The translations under genes and the position numbers were made by a program. Of a stretch of DNA of 64,000 nucleotides, positions 34,145-42,367 are shown piece by piece. The notes below the pieces were generated by a model that was given only the letters and a program-made list of their open reading frames with translations, searched no databases and had not been told where the DNA came from. This stretch comes from Aeromicrobium fastidiosum. Its GTDB lineage: Bacteria; Actinomycetota; Actinomycetes; Propionibacteriales; Nocardioidaceae. Every line of letters starts with the position of its first letter. Positions within the stretch are counted from its first letter, which is position 1. The stretch is taken from NCBI RefSeq assembly GCF_017876595.1, contig NZ_JAGIOG010000001.1, forward strand, positions 3,596,001-3,660,000, given 5' to 3'.

Positions 34145-35017
34145 ATGCCGGTTGGGCCGAAGGGCAAGGTTGCCGAGGCGACCGCAGAAGAGACCGCCGC
34201 AAAAGTCTCTGGCGACAAGAAGAAGCGAAGCAAGAGCTTTCCCACGCTGCCGCTTCCCGACGCCATCACGATCATCAAGTCGGCGGGTGAGCATGGCATG
34301 GAGCACAGCCTTGGAGCGTTTGCGAAGTACTGCGGCCACACTTCCGCAAACAGCGGACCTTTCAAGCAGAAGTTGTCATCGTTCAAGGACTGGAAACTGG
34401 TCTCCGTGAATGGTGACCGCGTGACGATCACCGATTCGAGCCGACCGTTGATCCTTGAGAAGGACGCTGCCAGCATCGCTGCGGCCACGCGTTCCGCGTT
34501 CACGAGCTGCGACATCATGGAGCGGTTCTATCAGGAGATGGCGAAGGGCGTCGTCTACTCCCCTGCCGACCTCAGGAAGCACGCTGTGGTCGAGTTCGAG
34601 GTTTCGTCTGAGAGTTCAGGAATGTTCGCCAAGTCGATCGCCTCTAGCGCTGTCGCCGCAGGCCTGGCCACTGCATCCGATGACGCGGGAAGCGTCACGT
34701 TCAAGGTGCCAGGTGAGGTCGAGGGAGCCGAGGTCGAGCCGGAGGTTGAGGATTCAGAGGACGATTCCTTGCAAACCCGAGGGCGAGGAGCAGGAAGTGG
34801 GCAGGGCGCAGTACCCCCATCCGCGCCCGGACAGGCACCCGTCGTCGTCCGACAGACCTGGTTGACCACACATGGCGAGGTCACGTTTGAGATTCGTTCG
34901 CGTGAGCCTCTCACCGCTGGAGCGTTCGGCGCTGTCGCAAAGATCGTTACCGAGGCAGGGCTGCTCGCCGCCGACCTCGGGGAGCCGGAGGCCGGTGACG
35001 ATCTTGGCTCTGCCTGA
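34145..35017 (+). CDS. Unknown protein, first gene of two-gene cargo module
   Basis: 290 residues. A Lys-rich N-terminus (KKKRSKSFP), a winged-helix-like part (about 35-110: AFAKYCGHTSANSGPFKQKL, WKLVSVNGDRVTITD), a second helical/winged segment (about 120-200), an acidic linker (EVEPEVEDSEDDS), a Gly/Pro linker and a C-terminal strand-rich segment (GEVTFEIRSREPLTAGAF). ATG after AAGGAG. Overlaps the next gene by 23 bases, so the two probably work together. No family recognised. Confidence 0.65.
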   Translation: MPVGPKGKVAEATAEETAAKVSGDKKKRSKSFPTLPLPDAITIIKSAGEHGMEHSLGAFAKYCGHTSANSGPFKQKLSSFKDWKLVSVNGDRVTITDSSRPLILEKDAASIAAATRSAFTSCDIMERFYQEMAKGVVYSPADLRKHAVVEFEVSSESSGMFAKSIASSAVAAGLATASDDAGSVTFKVPGEVEGAEVEPEVEDSEDDSLQTRGRGAGSGQGAVPPSAPGQAPVVVRQTWLTTHGEVTFEIRSREPLTAGAFGAVAKIVTEAGLLAADLGEPEAGDDLGSA

Positions 35018-35933
35018 TCGCGGCTGGCCCGCTTACGAAGACGCGCTTCTACGACTCGCTGAACGGCGTGCGAAGCCGGGCGATGCCAAGCAATTGCGCT
35101 TCTTGCGAGATCTGCAGTTAGTTACCAGCGATCTCTCAGATGTCACGGACGCCGGGCAGCAGTATTTTCACGCTCGGTTCATCAAGGAAGACTTCGCGAC
35201 GGCCACAGCGGTGCTCCACGCTGCGCTCCTTGACTATCCGCCTGCGGCTGCAGTTGCCCAACTGCTGTTCGGGCTCGACCGCGCGGATCGCGACAAGGCA
35301 GATTCGATTCTGCGTCACCATGGTCTGGGTGAGGGACTGACTGACAGAACCCTTGGCGCGATGCTCACACTGATGCACACCGCCGACGTGATCGAATACA
35401 CGCCCAAGTCTGGTGCGATCAAGGTGCTGGATTCCGCGGTGGGTGCAGCGCTTCCGCCGCGGAGCATCTTCATCGCCCCCGAGACGCCGTACGGCAACAA
35501 GGCGTGGTTGAGACGGCTTCTTGGGGAAGCCACCGGACACGTTCACTGGCTCGACAAGCACTTTATGCCGGTCGCTTTCGATGCGATCTGGGAGGCGGTG
35601 GACGGCACGCTGGTCAAGGAAGTGCACGTTCTGTCGCTTCGCCTCGCAGATCACGAGGGCCGCCGTCCCATACGCAACTATCGCGACCTCGTCCGAGAAC
35701 TCTCTGGCCGAGGGGTCGATCTGCGCTGGCATACGATCGACAGCTCACTCATGAAGGGCACGCATGATCGTTGGATCCTGGCCGAGAACTCCGCTCGTAA
35801 TGTCCCCAACGTCAATGCGATCTACACGGGTCAACACTCAGAGATGAGCCTTAGTAGCAACCTCGCCGAACTCGAGGGTGTGTTCGCTTCCTACTGGGAT
35901 ATGAGCAAGCCTTTCGACGACCAGCAGATTTAG
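34995..35933 (+). CDS. Unknown protein, weakly phospholipase D-like, second gene of cargo module
   Basis: 312 residues from GTG 34995 (GGAGG just upstream). The N-terminal half is helical. The C-terminal part has GHVHWLDKHFMPVAFDAIWE, VKEVHVLSLRL and KGTHDRWILAE, an arrangement reminiscent of PLD-like folds, but without a canonical HxKxxxxD motif. Stop codon overlaps that of the convergent integrase gene. With the partner gene it may be a defence or effector cargo (inference). Confidence 0.6.
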   Translation: MTILALPDRGWPAYEDALLRLAERRAKPGDAKQLRFLRDLQLVTSDLSDVTDAGQQYFHARFIKEDFATATAVLHAALLDYPPAAAVAQLLFGLDRADRDKADSILRHHGLGEGLTDRTLGAMLTLMHTADVIEYTPKSGAIKVLDSAVGAALPPRSIFIAPETPYGNKAWLRRLLGEATGHVHWLDKHFMPVAFDAIWEAVDGTLVKEVHVLSLRLADHEGRRPIRNYRDLVRELSGRGVDLRWHTIDSSLMKGTHDRWILAENSARNVPNVNAIYTGQHSEMSLSSNLAELEGVFASYWDMSKPFDDQQI

Positions 35934-37138
35934 CCTGCCTGCACCTCAACTAGTCGCAGTTCCGGCTTGATCACCTCGCGCCGCTCGGCGCTGAAGATGC
36001 GCTCGGCAACACCGTGATCGTTCGGGTCGTCCTCGAAGACGTGCGTGTAGATCATCGTCGTTGAGATGTTGCTGTGCCCTGCCCACGCCATGAGCAAGTG
36101 GACCGGCACACCCTCACGAGCCCGCAGGGTGATGAACGTGTGGCGCAGCGTGTGGAAGCGCGTGCCGGCTAGACCGGCCTCAGCGCAGGCAGGCTGCCAC
36201 TGGCGGTCGTAAAAGTTCGCGTGGCTGAACAACTTCCCAGGGACCGCAAACACGTAGTCGTCGCCGGCGAGTCCAGCACCTTCGATGAACTCGGCAATCT
36301 CGACGATGATCGCGCTGGGCACGGGGATGCGGCGACCCTTGGACTTCCGCGTCTTCGTCGTGCCAGGACGCAAGTGCCCCTTCACGTCCTCGACGGTCTC
36401 GTCTACCTGAATCGTGAGCTTGTCGAAGTTGATGTTGCGCACCCGTAGGCCTGCCAACTCCCCCGCTCGCATACCCGTCCAGAGACCGACGAGTCCGTAC
36501 ATTCGAAAACGTCCCTCAGGCAGAGCCGCCACGATCGCTTCGGCCTGCTCGATCGTGAGCGCCTGTCCTACGTAGTCCTTCTCTGCTGTCCCGCGCAGGT
36601 CCTCGCGCACCGTGGCCGCAGGGTTCTTCTTGATGTACCCGTCGCGCACCGCGAACTTCAGGACACCGTTCAACGTGTCGTAGACGTGATGCTCGGTCCC
36701 GACGGCGCGGCCAGCAGCGCGCACCTTCCGGATGATCGCGCGTACGTCACGCGTGGTGATGCTGCCGATGGTCTTGTCGTCCCACTCCGACAGCCAGTTC
36801 TTGAGGACGTTCTCGTAGCCGCTGATCGTGCGTGCCCGCAGTTTGACCCGGCGAACGTCGAGCCATTCGTCCGCAACCTCGCGCCACTTGGTCTTGAGTC
36901 GGTCAGCGTCGACGTAGTCACCGTCGAGGATTTCAACGGAGTTCCTGAGTTGCCATTCTCGGGCTTCGGCCAATGTGGGCAGCACCTTGCCGCGCACAGC
37001 CGGGTAACCGCGCGAGTCTCGTTTCAGTGGATCTCGGTAGCGCACCTCATAGCCACGGATTGATCCATCGGCACGTGTGCGGACGCGGATGTTCTTGACG
37101 TTCTTCGGGACGTGCGCCCCGCGCTCGCTCTTGGTCAT
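35930..37138 (-). CDS. Tyrosine recombinase (integrase) of the element
   Basis: 402 residues from ATG 37138. Arm-binding N-terminus, core-binding domain (about 60-160: WREVADEWLDVRRVKLRART) and catalytic domain with Arg in TGMRAGEL, HTLRHTF (HxxR), His in GHSNISTTM and the Tyr nucleophile in MIYTHVF. It integrates and excises the element at the tRNA-Val 3' end. Unusually it sits in the element's middle rather than next to the att site. Confidence 0.93.
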   Translation of the reverse strand: MTKSERGAHVPKNVKNIRVRTRADGSIRGYEVRYRDPLKRDSRGYPAVRGKVLPTLAEAREWQLRNSVEILDGDYVDADRLKTKWREVADEWLDVRRVKLRARTISGYENVLKNWLSEWDDKTIGSITTRDVRAIIRKVRAAGRAVGTEHHVYDTLNGVLKFAVRDGYIKKNPAATVREDLRGTAEKDYVGQALTIEQAEAIVAALPEGRFRMYGLVGLWTGMRAGELAGLRVRNINFDKLTIQVDETVEDVKGHLRPGTTKTRKSKGRRIPVPSAIIVEIAEFIEGAGLAGDDYVFAVPGKLFSHANFYDRQWQPACAEAGLAGTRFHTLRHTFITLRAREGVPVHLLMAWAGHSNISTTMIYTHVFEDDPNDHGVAERIFSAERREVIKPELRLVEVQAG

Positions 37139-37439
37139 GAGATGCCTCGCTTCTGGTTCGTTTGGTCGAGCGAGCAACACCTACAGAGCCCAACGTCTGG
37201 AGCGTTAGATCCGAGGCGCTCCATCTCGACATCGCTCGTGCGCACGGAAGGTCGCAGGCCGCCTACCTGCACAAACGCCGCGCCTTCTCGTGTTTGACCA
37301 AAGGCGCGACCAAACTCGCCTTCCTCCGGCACCCGGCAAGGCCGTGCAGGGGCGAAGACCGTGCCGCTGGCGCAACGGGTTGCCCGACACCTATTCCGCG
37401 TTCTACGGCCCGATTCTGCGAGCCGGGCCGGTGGACGGG
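37139..37439. other. Integrase upstream region with repeats
   Basis: 301 bp. Contains GTTTGGTCG at 37160-37168 and inverted CGACCAAAC at 37307-37315, the same 9-mer as near the right end (40961-40969). No gene supported. Confidence 0.45.
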
Positions 37440-37952
37440 TCATGGCACTGGCGGGGTGTAGAGCGGCGGGCTGTGCTTGGCCGTGGGGAAAGGCGTTGGC
37501 CGCTCACCAATTAGAGGCTTGGCCTTGGAGGTTGGGTAGTTCGCGTTCTCGTATTCATCCACCACTTCGCCGTCAATGATGTCGGGGTTGTACTCCGCGA
37601 AGATGTCATCAAGAGCCTCCTGCCACTTCGGCGTCGTGAGTAGCAGCTCGTGCTTGTCGGCCTCGCCGATGCCCGCACGGTCCAACCAATCCCGAACAGC
37701 AGCCAGTCGGACGTTGGCAGGAATGGTCTCGTCGGTCGCGAGACGCTTCAACTCCGTCAGCATCTTTGGCACACCCTGTAGCAGTCGCTCGTTGGCCTTG
37801 CGCCGGACCTGTGGGGCAGCGCCGCCATGGCTCATGCAGACGTTCCCGCCCTTGATAGGTGGACGCTTGCATGGGGTGCCGTCCTTCTTCTTCGCCGTGC
37901 ACCTTCGCTTCTCAACTTCGCCGTCAAGAGCACGGCGTTGACGCTTACCCAT
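37440..37952 (-). CDS. Phage/IME-type zinc-binding HGG-motif protein
   Basis: 170 residues. N-terminal CTAKKKDGTPCKRPP then NVCMSHGGAAP, the CxxxxxxGxxC...CxxHGG zinc pattern common in phage and integrative-element proteins near terminase genes. Then a helical segment and an acidic end. No large terminase is present, so a packaging role is not supported. ATG after GAGGG. Possibly a DNA-binding accessory factor. Confidence 0.7.
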   Translation of the reverse strand: MGKRQRRALDGEVEKRRCTAKKKDGTPCKRPPIKGGNVCMSHGGAAPQVRRKANERLLQGVPKMLTELKRLATDETIPANVRLAAVRDWLDRAGIGEADKHELLLTTPKWQEALDDIFAEYNPDIIDGEVVDEYENANYPTSKAKPLIGERPTPFPTAKHSPPLYTPPVP

Positions 37953-37966
37953 CTCAAACCCTCACT

Positions 37967-38209
37967 TCTGTACGTGTCTGTACATGGTTTTGGCACCTAC
38001 AGACCTGATGCTCACTGCAATTCCGGTCATTTCTGTACTTCTGTACTTGATGTAGTAGTTGCCGTGCTTTAACGCGTAAGAAGCAGTCACTCCCCGCAGC
38101 GGGAGGGCGAATCTGGCAGCAGGCTAAACGCGGTACATGACGTACATCGGCTACAGAATCCCTCCAATAGCAGGCCGCACACGGCGTGCACCTAAGTGCA
38201 GGTCTGTAC
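37967..38209. repeat. Iteron-like TCTGTAC repeats, candidate replication origin
   Basis: Five direct copies of TCTGTAC at 37967, 37977, 38032, 38040 and 38203, plus GTACAT copies at 37980, 38132, 38142 and 38206, in the 267-bp gene-free gap downstream of the primase-helicase gene. Close-spaced pairs (8-10 bp) resemble iterons or operators. Confidence 0.55.
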
Positions 38210-38219
38210 ATGAGTGGGG

Positions 38220-40433
38220 TCATCGGTTGACGTCCGCTCTTGAGAAGCGCCACATGAACCCTCGGCTTCGGCGGACTTCGCCTTTCTCAAGTCGATACCC
38301 GGAGACGATCTGGCCGCGACGTGTCCGCAGGAAGCTCCCAAGTACCGAGGCCAGTTCTGACGAATCTCGGTACCTACGACCGAAGTCGAGCTCCACATCG
38401 GCCAGAAACATGTGCTCCGCCAAGTCGCCGGCGAACCACGGCTGCCCGTCGCCGTACTTGTTGACCGCATGTGCGCAGATCAGTTCAAACGCTTCGGCAT
38501 CAAGCGGCTTGTCCGCTGTCTTGGAGTCAAGGTTGCCGAGGAAGCCCGGCAGCCCGACGTGCTCAACGATGCCGCCCATCACGCGCCGCCACGCTCCAAA
38601 CGAGCCGATGACCGCCGTGTCGGCGTCAGGCTTTGGTTTGCCAGCAGCCACCCAGGACGCGATCAGCGTGCAGGCCGACCACACGAGTTCCCCGCGACGC
38701 TCCAATGCCCAGGCAGGCAGGCTCAGAGTGAAGTTCTCCCGACGGCTCGGATCCTCGACGCGCGCATCTAGGCGGATGGGCACCGCCCGACGCTTGATGT
38801 CCTCCGAGAACTGCGGATTGTTGGCGGTCAGGACGAACGTGCATTGGATGGGCATCGTCACCGTGGCCGACTTCCCCAGCACCCGGCCCGACCAGGTGGC
38901 TTTAGTCAACGCCGACGCAAGCGACGGATAGTGGATCTTCCGGTCAATGTTGTCGAAGAAGACGACGGGTGCCGCCTCACGAATTACCGAAGTGAGCCGC
39001 TTCTCCATCTCCTCGTCGCCGTGTGGCTCGGCATACGAATCCACCACGCCCGCGGACGGCGCTAGGGCCGACTGAACGAGAAGCGTCTTGCCAGTGCCTT
39101 GCTTTGGAGCCTGCACGCTGTACAGCGGCGTGACCCCACGGATCAACTCTCGGGCAAATGGCTGCAAGAGCAAGGCCCATGCGTGGACGCGATCGGCGTC
39201 GTCAACGAAGGCAAAGTCCTGAAACAGTTCGTGGATCAGGGCTTTCGCTTCGCGCACCTCTCTCTTCTTCGGCGCGGTGCTGACGCGAGGAATCTCTAGA
39301 CCCTCTGGCGGCAGGTAGTACGACCGACTCGGCGCGTGGTAGCCCGGCTCCGTCCGAAGAGTGCCATCCGCCGCGAACACGGGAGTCGTGACAATTCGGT
39401 CCAGGAGATCGAATGCCCAGTACTCCTGCCCAGCGGCAAGGACGTTCGCCGTGACGTACGGAGGCGGAGGAACCGGCTTTCGGCCCTTCTCGGTAGCGCG
39501 ATGCCAGTTGGCCGACTCACCCAAAAGAAACGTCAGACGATCCTTGACGACCTCCTGCAAGCCGGTAGCACGAGCCTCGACCAGCAGGTCATCACGGGAG
39601 AACAGTCGCTTCGGCTCGTTGTTCACGTGAAGTGCCGCTATTGCCTGGCGCGTGATGACAGGCAGCGGCACATCATTCACTCTGATGTTGCTCTCAGGGC
39701 GGCGGACGAACTGACCGAGCCCAGCAGGGTCCATGTCGTTGTCGACCAGCCAGTCGTCGAGGCCGACCTTCGCGTTCTCGCCAGCCAGACTCGGCCGATC
39801 GGGCAGCACCACCCACGCAACCCGCGCGCCTTTCTCGGTGAGGAAAGCCGTCAGGGCGTCCAGGGCGCTCTGAACCTCTGCCTTCTTCATGACGTCGCTG
39901 TCGTAGGCGATGAACACTTCGCGGGCATTGAGCTTGATGTGGTCCCAATCCCGGAGCGGTTCCCCGTTGCTTCTCCAGTTCCACACGCCCAAGACCGAGA
40001 TGCAGCAGAGACCTGCCGTCACCCCTGCGTCAGCCTTCTTCGCACCCTCGGTGATAAAGAGTGGCACCGATGCATCGCCCAACCCCGCAGCGGCACCGAC
40101 AGGGACGTCCAAACGGACGCGAGAGCCCATGGGGTTGTCGTACTTCAACGACTTGGTCTTCGTGACCTTTCCGTCGCCGTCAGTGACGTCATGAACTCGC
40201 GGCTCGTCGGCCTTCCACTGACTTCCGACAACCCGCCCGTCTGCGTCCTTGATCGGGATAAGTAGGCCGGGGCCAGTCCATTGAAATGACTCGTACTCGA
40301 ACTCGAGGAACCGTGCCTTTTCCCTGACTGTCTCGTAGCCACGAGCGTCAATGACGTCAGTGCTGATGCCGCTGCCCTCGACCAGTTCTCGACTGTGACG
40401 CTTGCTGAGTTTCCTAGCCACGACGACCACCAA
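38220..40433 (-). CDS. Primase-helicase-like replication protein (DUF3854 + AAA)
   Basis: 737 residues. The N-terminal part looks like a DUF3854/Toprim-type primase domain (PLFITEGAKKADAGVTAG, VFIAYDSDVMKK). The C-terminal part is a AAA ATPase: Walker A APKQGTGKTLL, Walker B PVVFFDNID, sensor VLTANNPQFSEDIKRR. This suggests autonomous replication of the excised element. TTG start at 40433 assumed; in-frame GTG codons follow directly. It lies 20 bp downstream of the HTH gene. Confidence 0.8.
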   Translation of the reverse strand: MVVVVARKLSKRHSRELVEGSGISTDVIDARGYETVREKARFLEFEYESFQWTGPGLLIPIKDADGRVVGSQWKADEPRVHDVTDGDGKVTKTKSLKYDNPMGSRVRLDVPVGAAAGLGDASVPLFITEGAKKADAGVTAGLCCISVLGVWNWRSNGEPLRDWDHIKLNAREVFIAYDSDVMKKAEVQSALDALTAFLTEKGARVAWVVLPDRPSLAGENAKVGLDDWLVDNDMDPAGLGQFVRRPESNIRVNDVPLPVITRQAIAALHVNNEPKRLFSRDDLLVEARATGLQEVVKDRLTFLLGESANWHRATEKGRKPVPPPPYVTANVLAAGQEYWAFDLLDRIVTTPVFAADGTLRTEPGYHAPSRSYYLPPEGLEIPRVSTAPKKREVREAKALIHELFQDFAFVDDADRVHAWALLLQPFARELIRGVTPLYSVQAPKQGTGKTLLVQSALAPSAGVVDSYAEPHGDEEMEKRLTSVIREAAPVVFFDNIDRKIHYPSLASALTKATWSGRVLGKSATVTMPIQCTFVLTANNPQFSEDIKRRAVPIRLDARVEDPSRRENFTLSLPAWALERRGELVWSACTLIASWVAAGKPKPDADTAVIGSFGAWRRVMGGIVEHVGLPGFLGNLDSKTADKPLDAEAFELICAHAVNKYGDGQPWFAGDLAEHMFLADVELDFGRRYRDSSELASVLGSFLRTRRGQIVSGYRLEKGEVRRSRGFMWRFSRADVNR

Positions 40434-40453
40434 CCCTGGACGCGGTGGTCGCG

Positions 40454-40645
40454 TTACTCACCGGACAGCAGCCAAGCGTCCATCGCGGACTTACGAATGC
40501 GGATGGAGCCTCGCACTTTGAGTGCCTGAAGCTCGCCGTCTCGGATAGCGCGACGAATCGTGCTTTCGCTGAAGTTGGAGCGCTCAGCGGCGCTACGGAC
40601 GGAGTAAAAAATCTCGTCCTTCGAAATGCTTGGTGTACGTGACAT
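40454..40645 (-). CDS. Excisionase-type HTH protein
   Basis: 63 residues: FYSVRSAAERSNFSESTIRR then AIRDGELQALKVRGSIRIRK, the MerR/Xis-like DNA-binding fold of actinobacterial element excisionases. ATG 40645 after GGGAGG; the longer open frame upstream is not used. Probably promotes excision or controls the primase gene just downstream. Confidence 0.78.
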   Translation of the reverse strand: MSRTPSISKDEIFYSVRSAAERSNFSESTIRRAIRDGELQALKVRGSIRIRKSAMDAWLLSGE

Positions 40646-41051
40646 TGCGGTGTCCTCCCGGGCGGAGGGTTCCCGAAACGACAAAGGCGTCGAGCCGAGA
40701 ACCCGTGATGGGTTCCGCTCAACGCCACGTCAGCGTCTACGAGTCTTCCTGGACCGACCTCTTCTGACGTCGTCGGTGCAGCAGGGGTAGCGGTGGCACG
40801 ATGCTTTGTCTCTAGTCTGGTTCGTCCGGATGTCCGGCCCTGGTGTGGTGCACAGCCCGCAAGCAGATGTTGTGGGACCAGTGTAACCCCGAATACCGCA
40901 GCGATGGGCGGCATACCGGTGACAACATTTGGCTGCCATTCCAGGCAGTAAATCGACCGAGTTTGGTCGTTTTGTCTGGTCGCGGCTCCGAGACTGGGCC
41001 TGCACGCCGAACCACATCGGCGGGACTCGCCGGCATGCCAGCGATTTGTAG
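40646..41051. other. Right end of mobile element, no gene
   Basis: 406 bp without a supported gene. Holds GTTTGGTCG at 40961-40969, shared with the integrase upstream region, and a short AACCC/GGGTT hairpin near 40701-40715. Confidence 0.45.
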
Positions 41052-41096
41052 CGGTGGGCGAAGAGGGGCTCGAACCCCCGACCTTCCGGGTGTAAA
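41052..41096. repeat. attR (45-bp repeat inside tRNA-Val)
   Basis: Identical to attL at 29383-29427. It is the T-arm, variable loop and part of the anticodon arm of the intact tRNA-Val, so the tRNA is preserved on this side after integration. Confidence 0.9.
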
Positions 41097-41128
41097 CCGG
41101 ATGCTCTGACCAGCTGAGCTATTCGCCC
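41055..41128 (-). tRNA. tRNA-Val (anticodon TAC)
   Basis: Minus-strand cloverleaf: acceptor GGGCGAA with TTCGCCC, D arm GCTC/GAGC, anticodon stem TCCGG/CCGGA with loop TTTACAC (anticodon TAC), T loop TTCGAGC, discriminator A. CCA is not fully encoded. Its 3' half is the attachment site of the mobile element. Confidence 0.95.
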
Positions 41129-41187
41129 TCAGGATCAGCGGCACACTACCGCAACGGCCGGGTGCCGACCGCATCCACGAACCCACG

Positions 41188-41230
41188 AAAAACGCCGCGG
41201 CTGCCAAGGTCTCGGGTCCCTGGCAGCCGC
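41188..41230 (-). terminator. Rho-independent terminator of ahpE
   Basis: GCGGCTGCCA (41197-41206) pairs perfectly with TGGCAGCCGC (41221-41230); on the minus strand the stem is followed by GGCGTTTTT. It lies about 75 bp after the ahpE stop. Confidence 0.8.
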
Positions 41231-41305
41231 AGCACCCTCATCAAAGCGCATGGCCGGGCTCAGCCGCAGCCATTTCAGGAAGATTTAGGGAAAGCAGTTC
41301 GGGTG

Positions 41306-41767
41306 TCAGGCCAGATCGGCCAGAGCAGCCCGATAATCCGCGAGATTGCGGGCGTCTCCGATGCCGTTGACGACCTGCCAGCGCAGCGTTCCCTCGCGGT
41401 CGATGACGAACGCTCCGCGGTTGGGGGCACCGGCACCGTCGTTGAACGTGCCGTACGCGCGGGACACGTCGCCGTGCGGCCAGAAGTCGCTGAGGATCGA
41501 GAACGTGTAGCCGTCGCGATCGGCGAACGCCCGGTTGGAGAAGAAGTGGTCGCACGAGATGGCGAGCACCTCGGCGTGCTCGGTCTCGAAGTCGCCGAGG
41601 TTGTCGCGGATCTCGCACAGCTCGCCCGTGCAGATGCCGCTGAACGCGAACGGGAAGAACACCAGCACGACGTTCTTGTCGCCGCGGAACGATGACAGGG
41701 TCACGTCCTCACCGTGCTGGTTCTTGAGGGTGAAGTCGGGTGCGGCATCGCCGATGGAGAGAGTCAT
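41306..41767 (-). CDS. ahpE: Peroxiredoxin AhpE
   Basis: 153 residues, the same length as M. tuberculosis AhpE. Reduces peroxides. Peroxidatic Cys lies in FPFAFSGICTGELCEIRD; a second Cys five residues on (GELC) is worth noting because AhpE is usually 1-Cys. The ATG at 41767 is chosen over the longer frame because TACGCT lies six bases upstream (leaderless). Followed by a clear terminator. Confidence 0.92.
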   Translation of the reverse strand: MTLSIGDAAPDFTLKNQHGEDVTLSSFRGDKNVVLVFFPFAFSGICTGELCEIRDNLGDFETEHAEVLAISCDHFFSNRAFADRDGYTFSILSDFWPHGDVSRAYGTFNDGAGAPNRGAFVIDREGTLRWQVVNGIGDARNLADYRAALADLA

Positions 41768-41803
41768 GCGACGAGCGTAGTGCCGTCTCCGTCGTTGGGC
41801 TGC

Positions 41804-41851
41804 GGACGTCATCACCGACGTGCCAACTCAGGTACTGATGTGATGACGTCC
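41804..41851 (-). terminator. Long inverted repeat after DUF3052 gene
   Basis: Perfect 12-bp arms GGACGTCATCAC (41804-41815) and GTGATGACGTCC (41840-41851). Placed between the DUF3052 stop and ahpE promoter: either a terminator for DUF3052 or an operator for ahpE. No T tract. Confidence 0.5.
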
Positions 41852-41889
41852 CGGGCGGGACGACGCTCGGGCGCGGAGCGCCCTCGGTC

Positions 41890-42276
41890 TCAGCGCTTCT
41901 GGGCGGTGAGGCGAGTGGCGGCCCAGTCGGCGGTGGCCGAGGACGTCGTGGTGACCGACAGTCCGGCGACCTCCGCGGCCTCGACGACATCGGCACCCGG
42001 GACGTAGTTGTCGCGGCCCACCTTCGGCGTGAGGAGCCACACGGAACCGCCGTCGACGAGATCGGTCAGGGAGTCGACCAGTGCATCGGTCAGGTCTCCG
42101 TCGCCGTCGCGCCACCAGAGGATGACGCCATCGACGTCGTCGCCGATGTCGCCGTCGACCAGATTGTTGCCGGTGTGACGCTCGACGTCGACACGCAGCT
42201 CCTCGTCGACGTCCTCATCCCAGCCCAGCTCCTGGATGACGGTGTCAGGACCGAAGCCCAGCTTGCCCGCGTCCAC
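41890..42276 (-). CDS. DUF3052 family protein
   Basis: 128 residues, very acidic (pI clearly low): LGFGPDTVIQELGWDEDVDE, LVDGDIGDDVDGVILWWRDG, GSVWLLTPKVGRDNYVPG. DUF3052 genes sit beside aceE and ahpE in many Actinobacteria, as Rv2239c does in M. tuberculosis. Function unknown. GTG start 42276 with GGAG eight bases upstream. Divergent from aceE. Confidence 0.9.
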   Translation of the reverse strand: MDAGKLGFGPDTVIQELGWDEDVDEELRVDVERHTGNNLVDGDIGDDVDGVILWWRDGDGDLTDALVDSLTDLVDGGSVWLLTPKVGRDNYVPGADVVEAAEVAGLSVTTTSSATADWAATRLTAQKR

Positions 42277-42302
42277 CGGTATGTCTCCTCGCGTTGGTCA
42301 AA

Positions 42303-42322
42303 AACCTACTCAAAAGTAGGTT
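42303..42322. promoter_or_regulatory. Dyad AACCTACT-CAAA-AGTAGGTT between DUF3052 and aceE
   Basis: Perfect 8-bp arms with a 4-base centre, 26 bp before the DUF3052 start and 45 bp before aceE. The position fits an operator for either divergent gene; the regulator is unknown. Confidence 0.55.
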
Positions 42323-42367
42323 CATCGGCATGGGTTGCCGGTATCACAGTAGCGAACCGGAGGTGGA

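Larger units (their letters stand above)
29383..41096. mobile_element. Integrative mobile element in tRNA-Val (about 11.7 kb)
   Basis: Bounded by identical 45-bp repeats, 29383-29427 and 41052-41096, which are the 3' part of the intact tRNA-Val(TAC) gene at the right end. It contains a tyrosine integrase, an HTH/excisionase-like gene, a primase-helicase, iteron-like repeats, a metal-resistance pair, an unknown two-gene module and several small proteins. No capsid, portal, large terminase, relaxase or conjugation genes are seen, so IME or phage satellite fits better than prophage or ICE. Confidence 0.88.

Noticed and set aside
40730-41017. Cys/His-rich 95-residue minus-strand frame at the element's right end
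   Set aside because: No ribosome site and no family; overlaps the region with recombinase-site-like repeats.
29383-41096. Complete prophage
   Set aside because: No capsid, portal, tail, large terminase or lysis genes; the HGG-motif protein alone does not support packaging.
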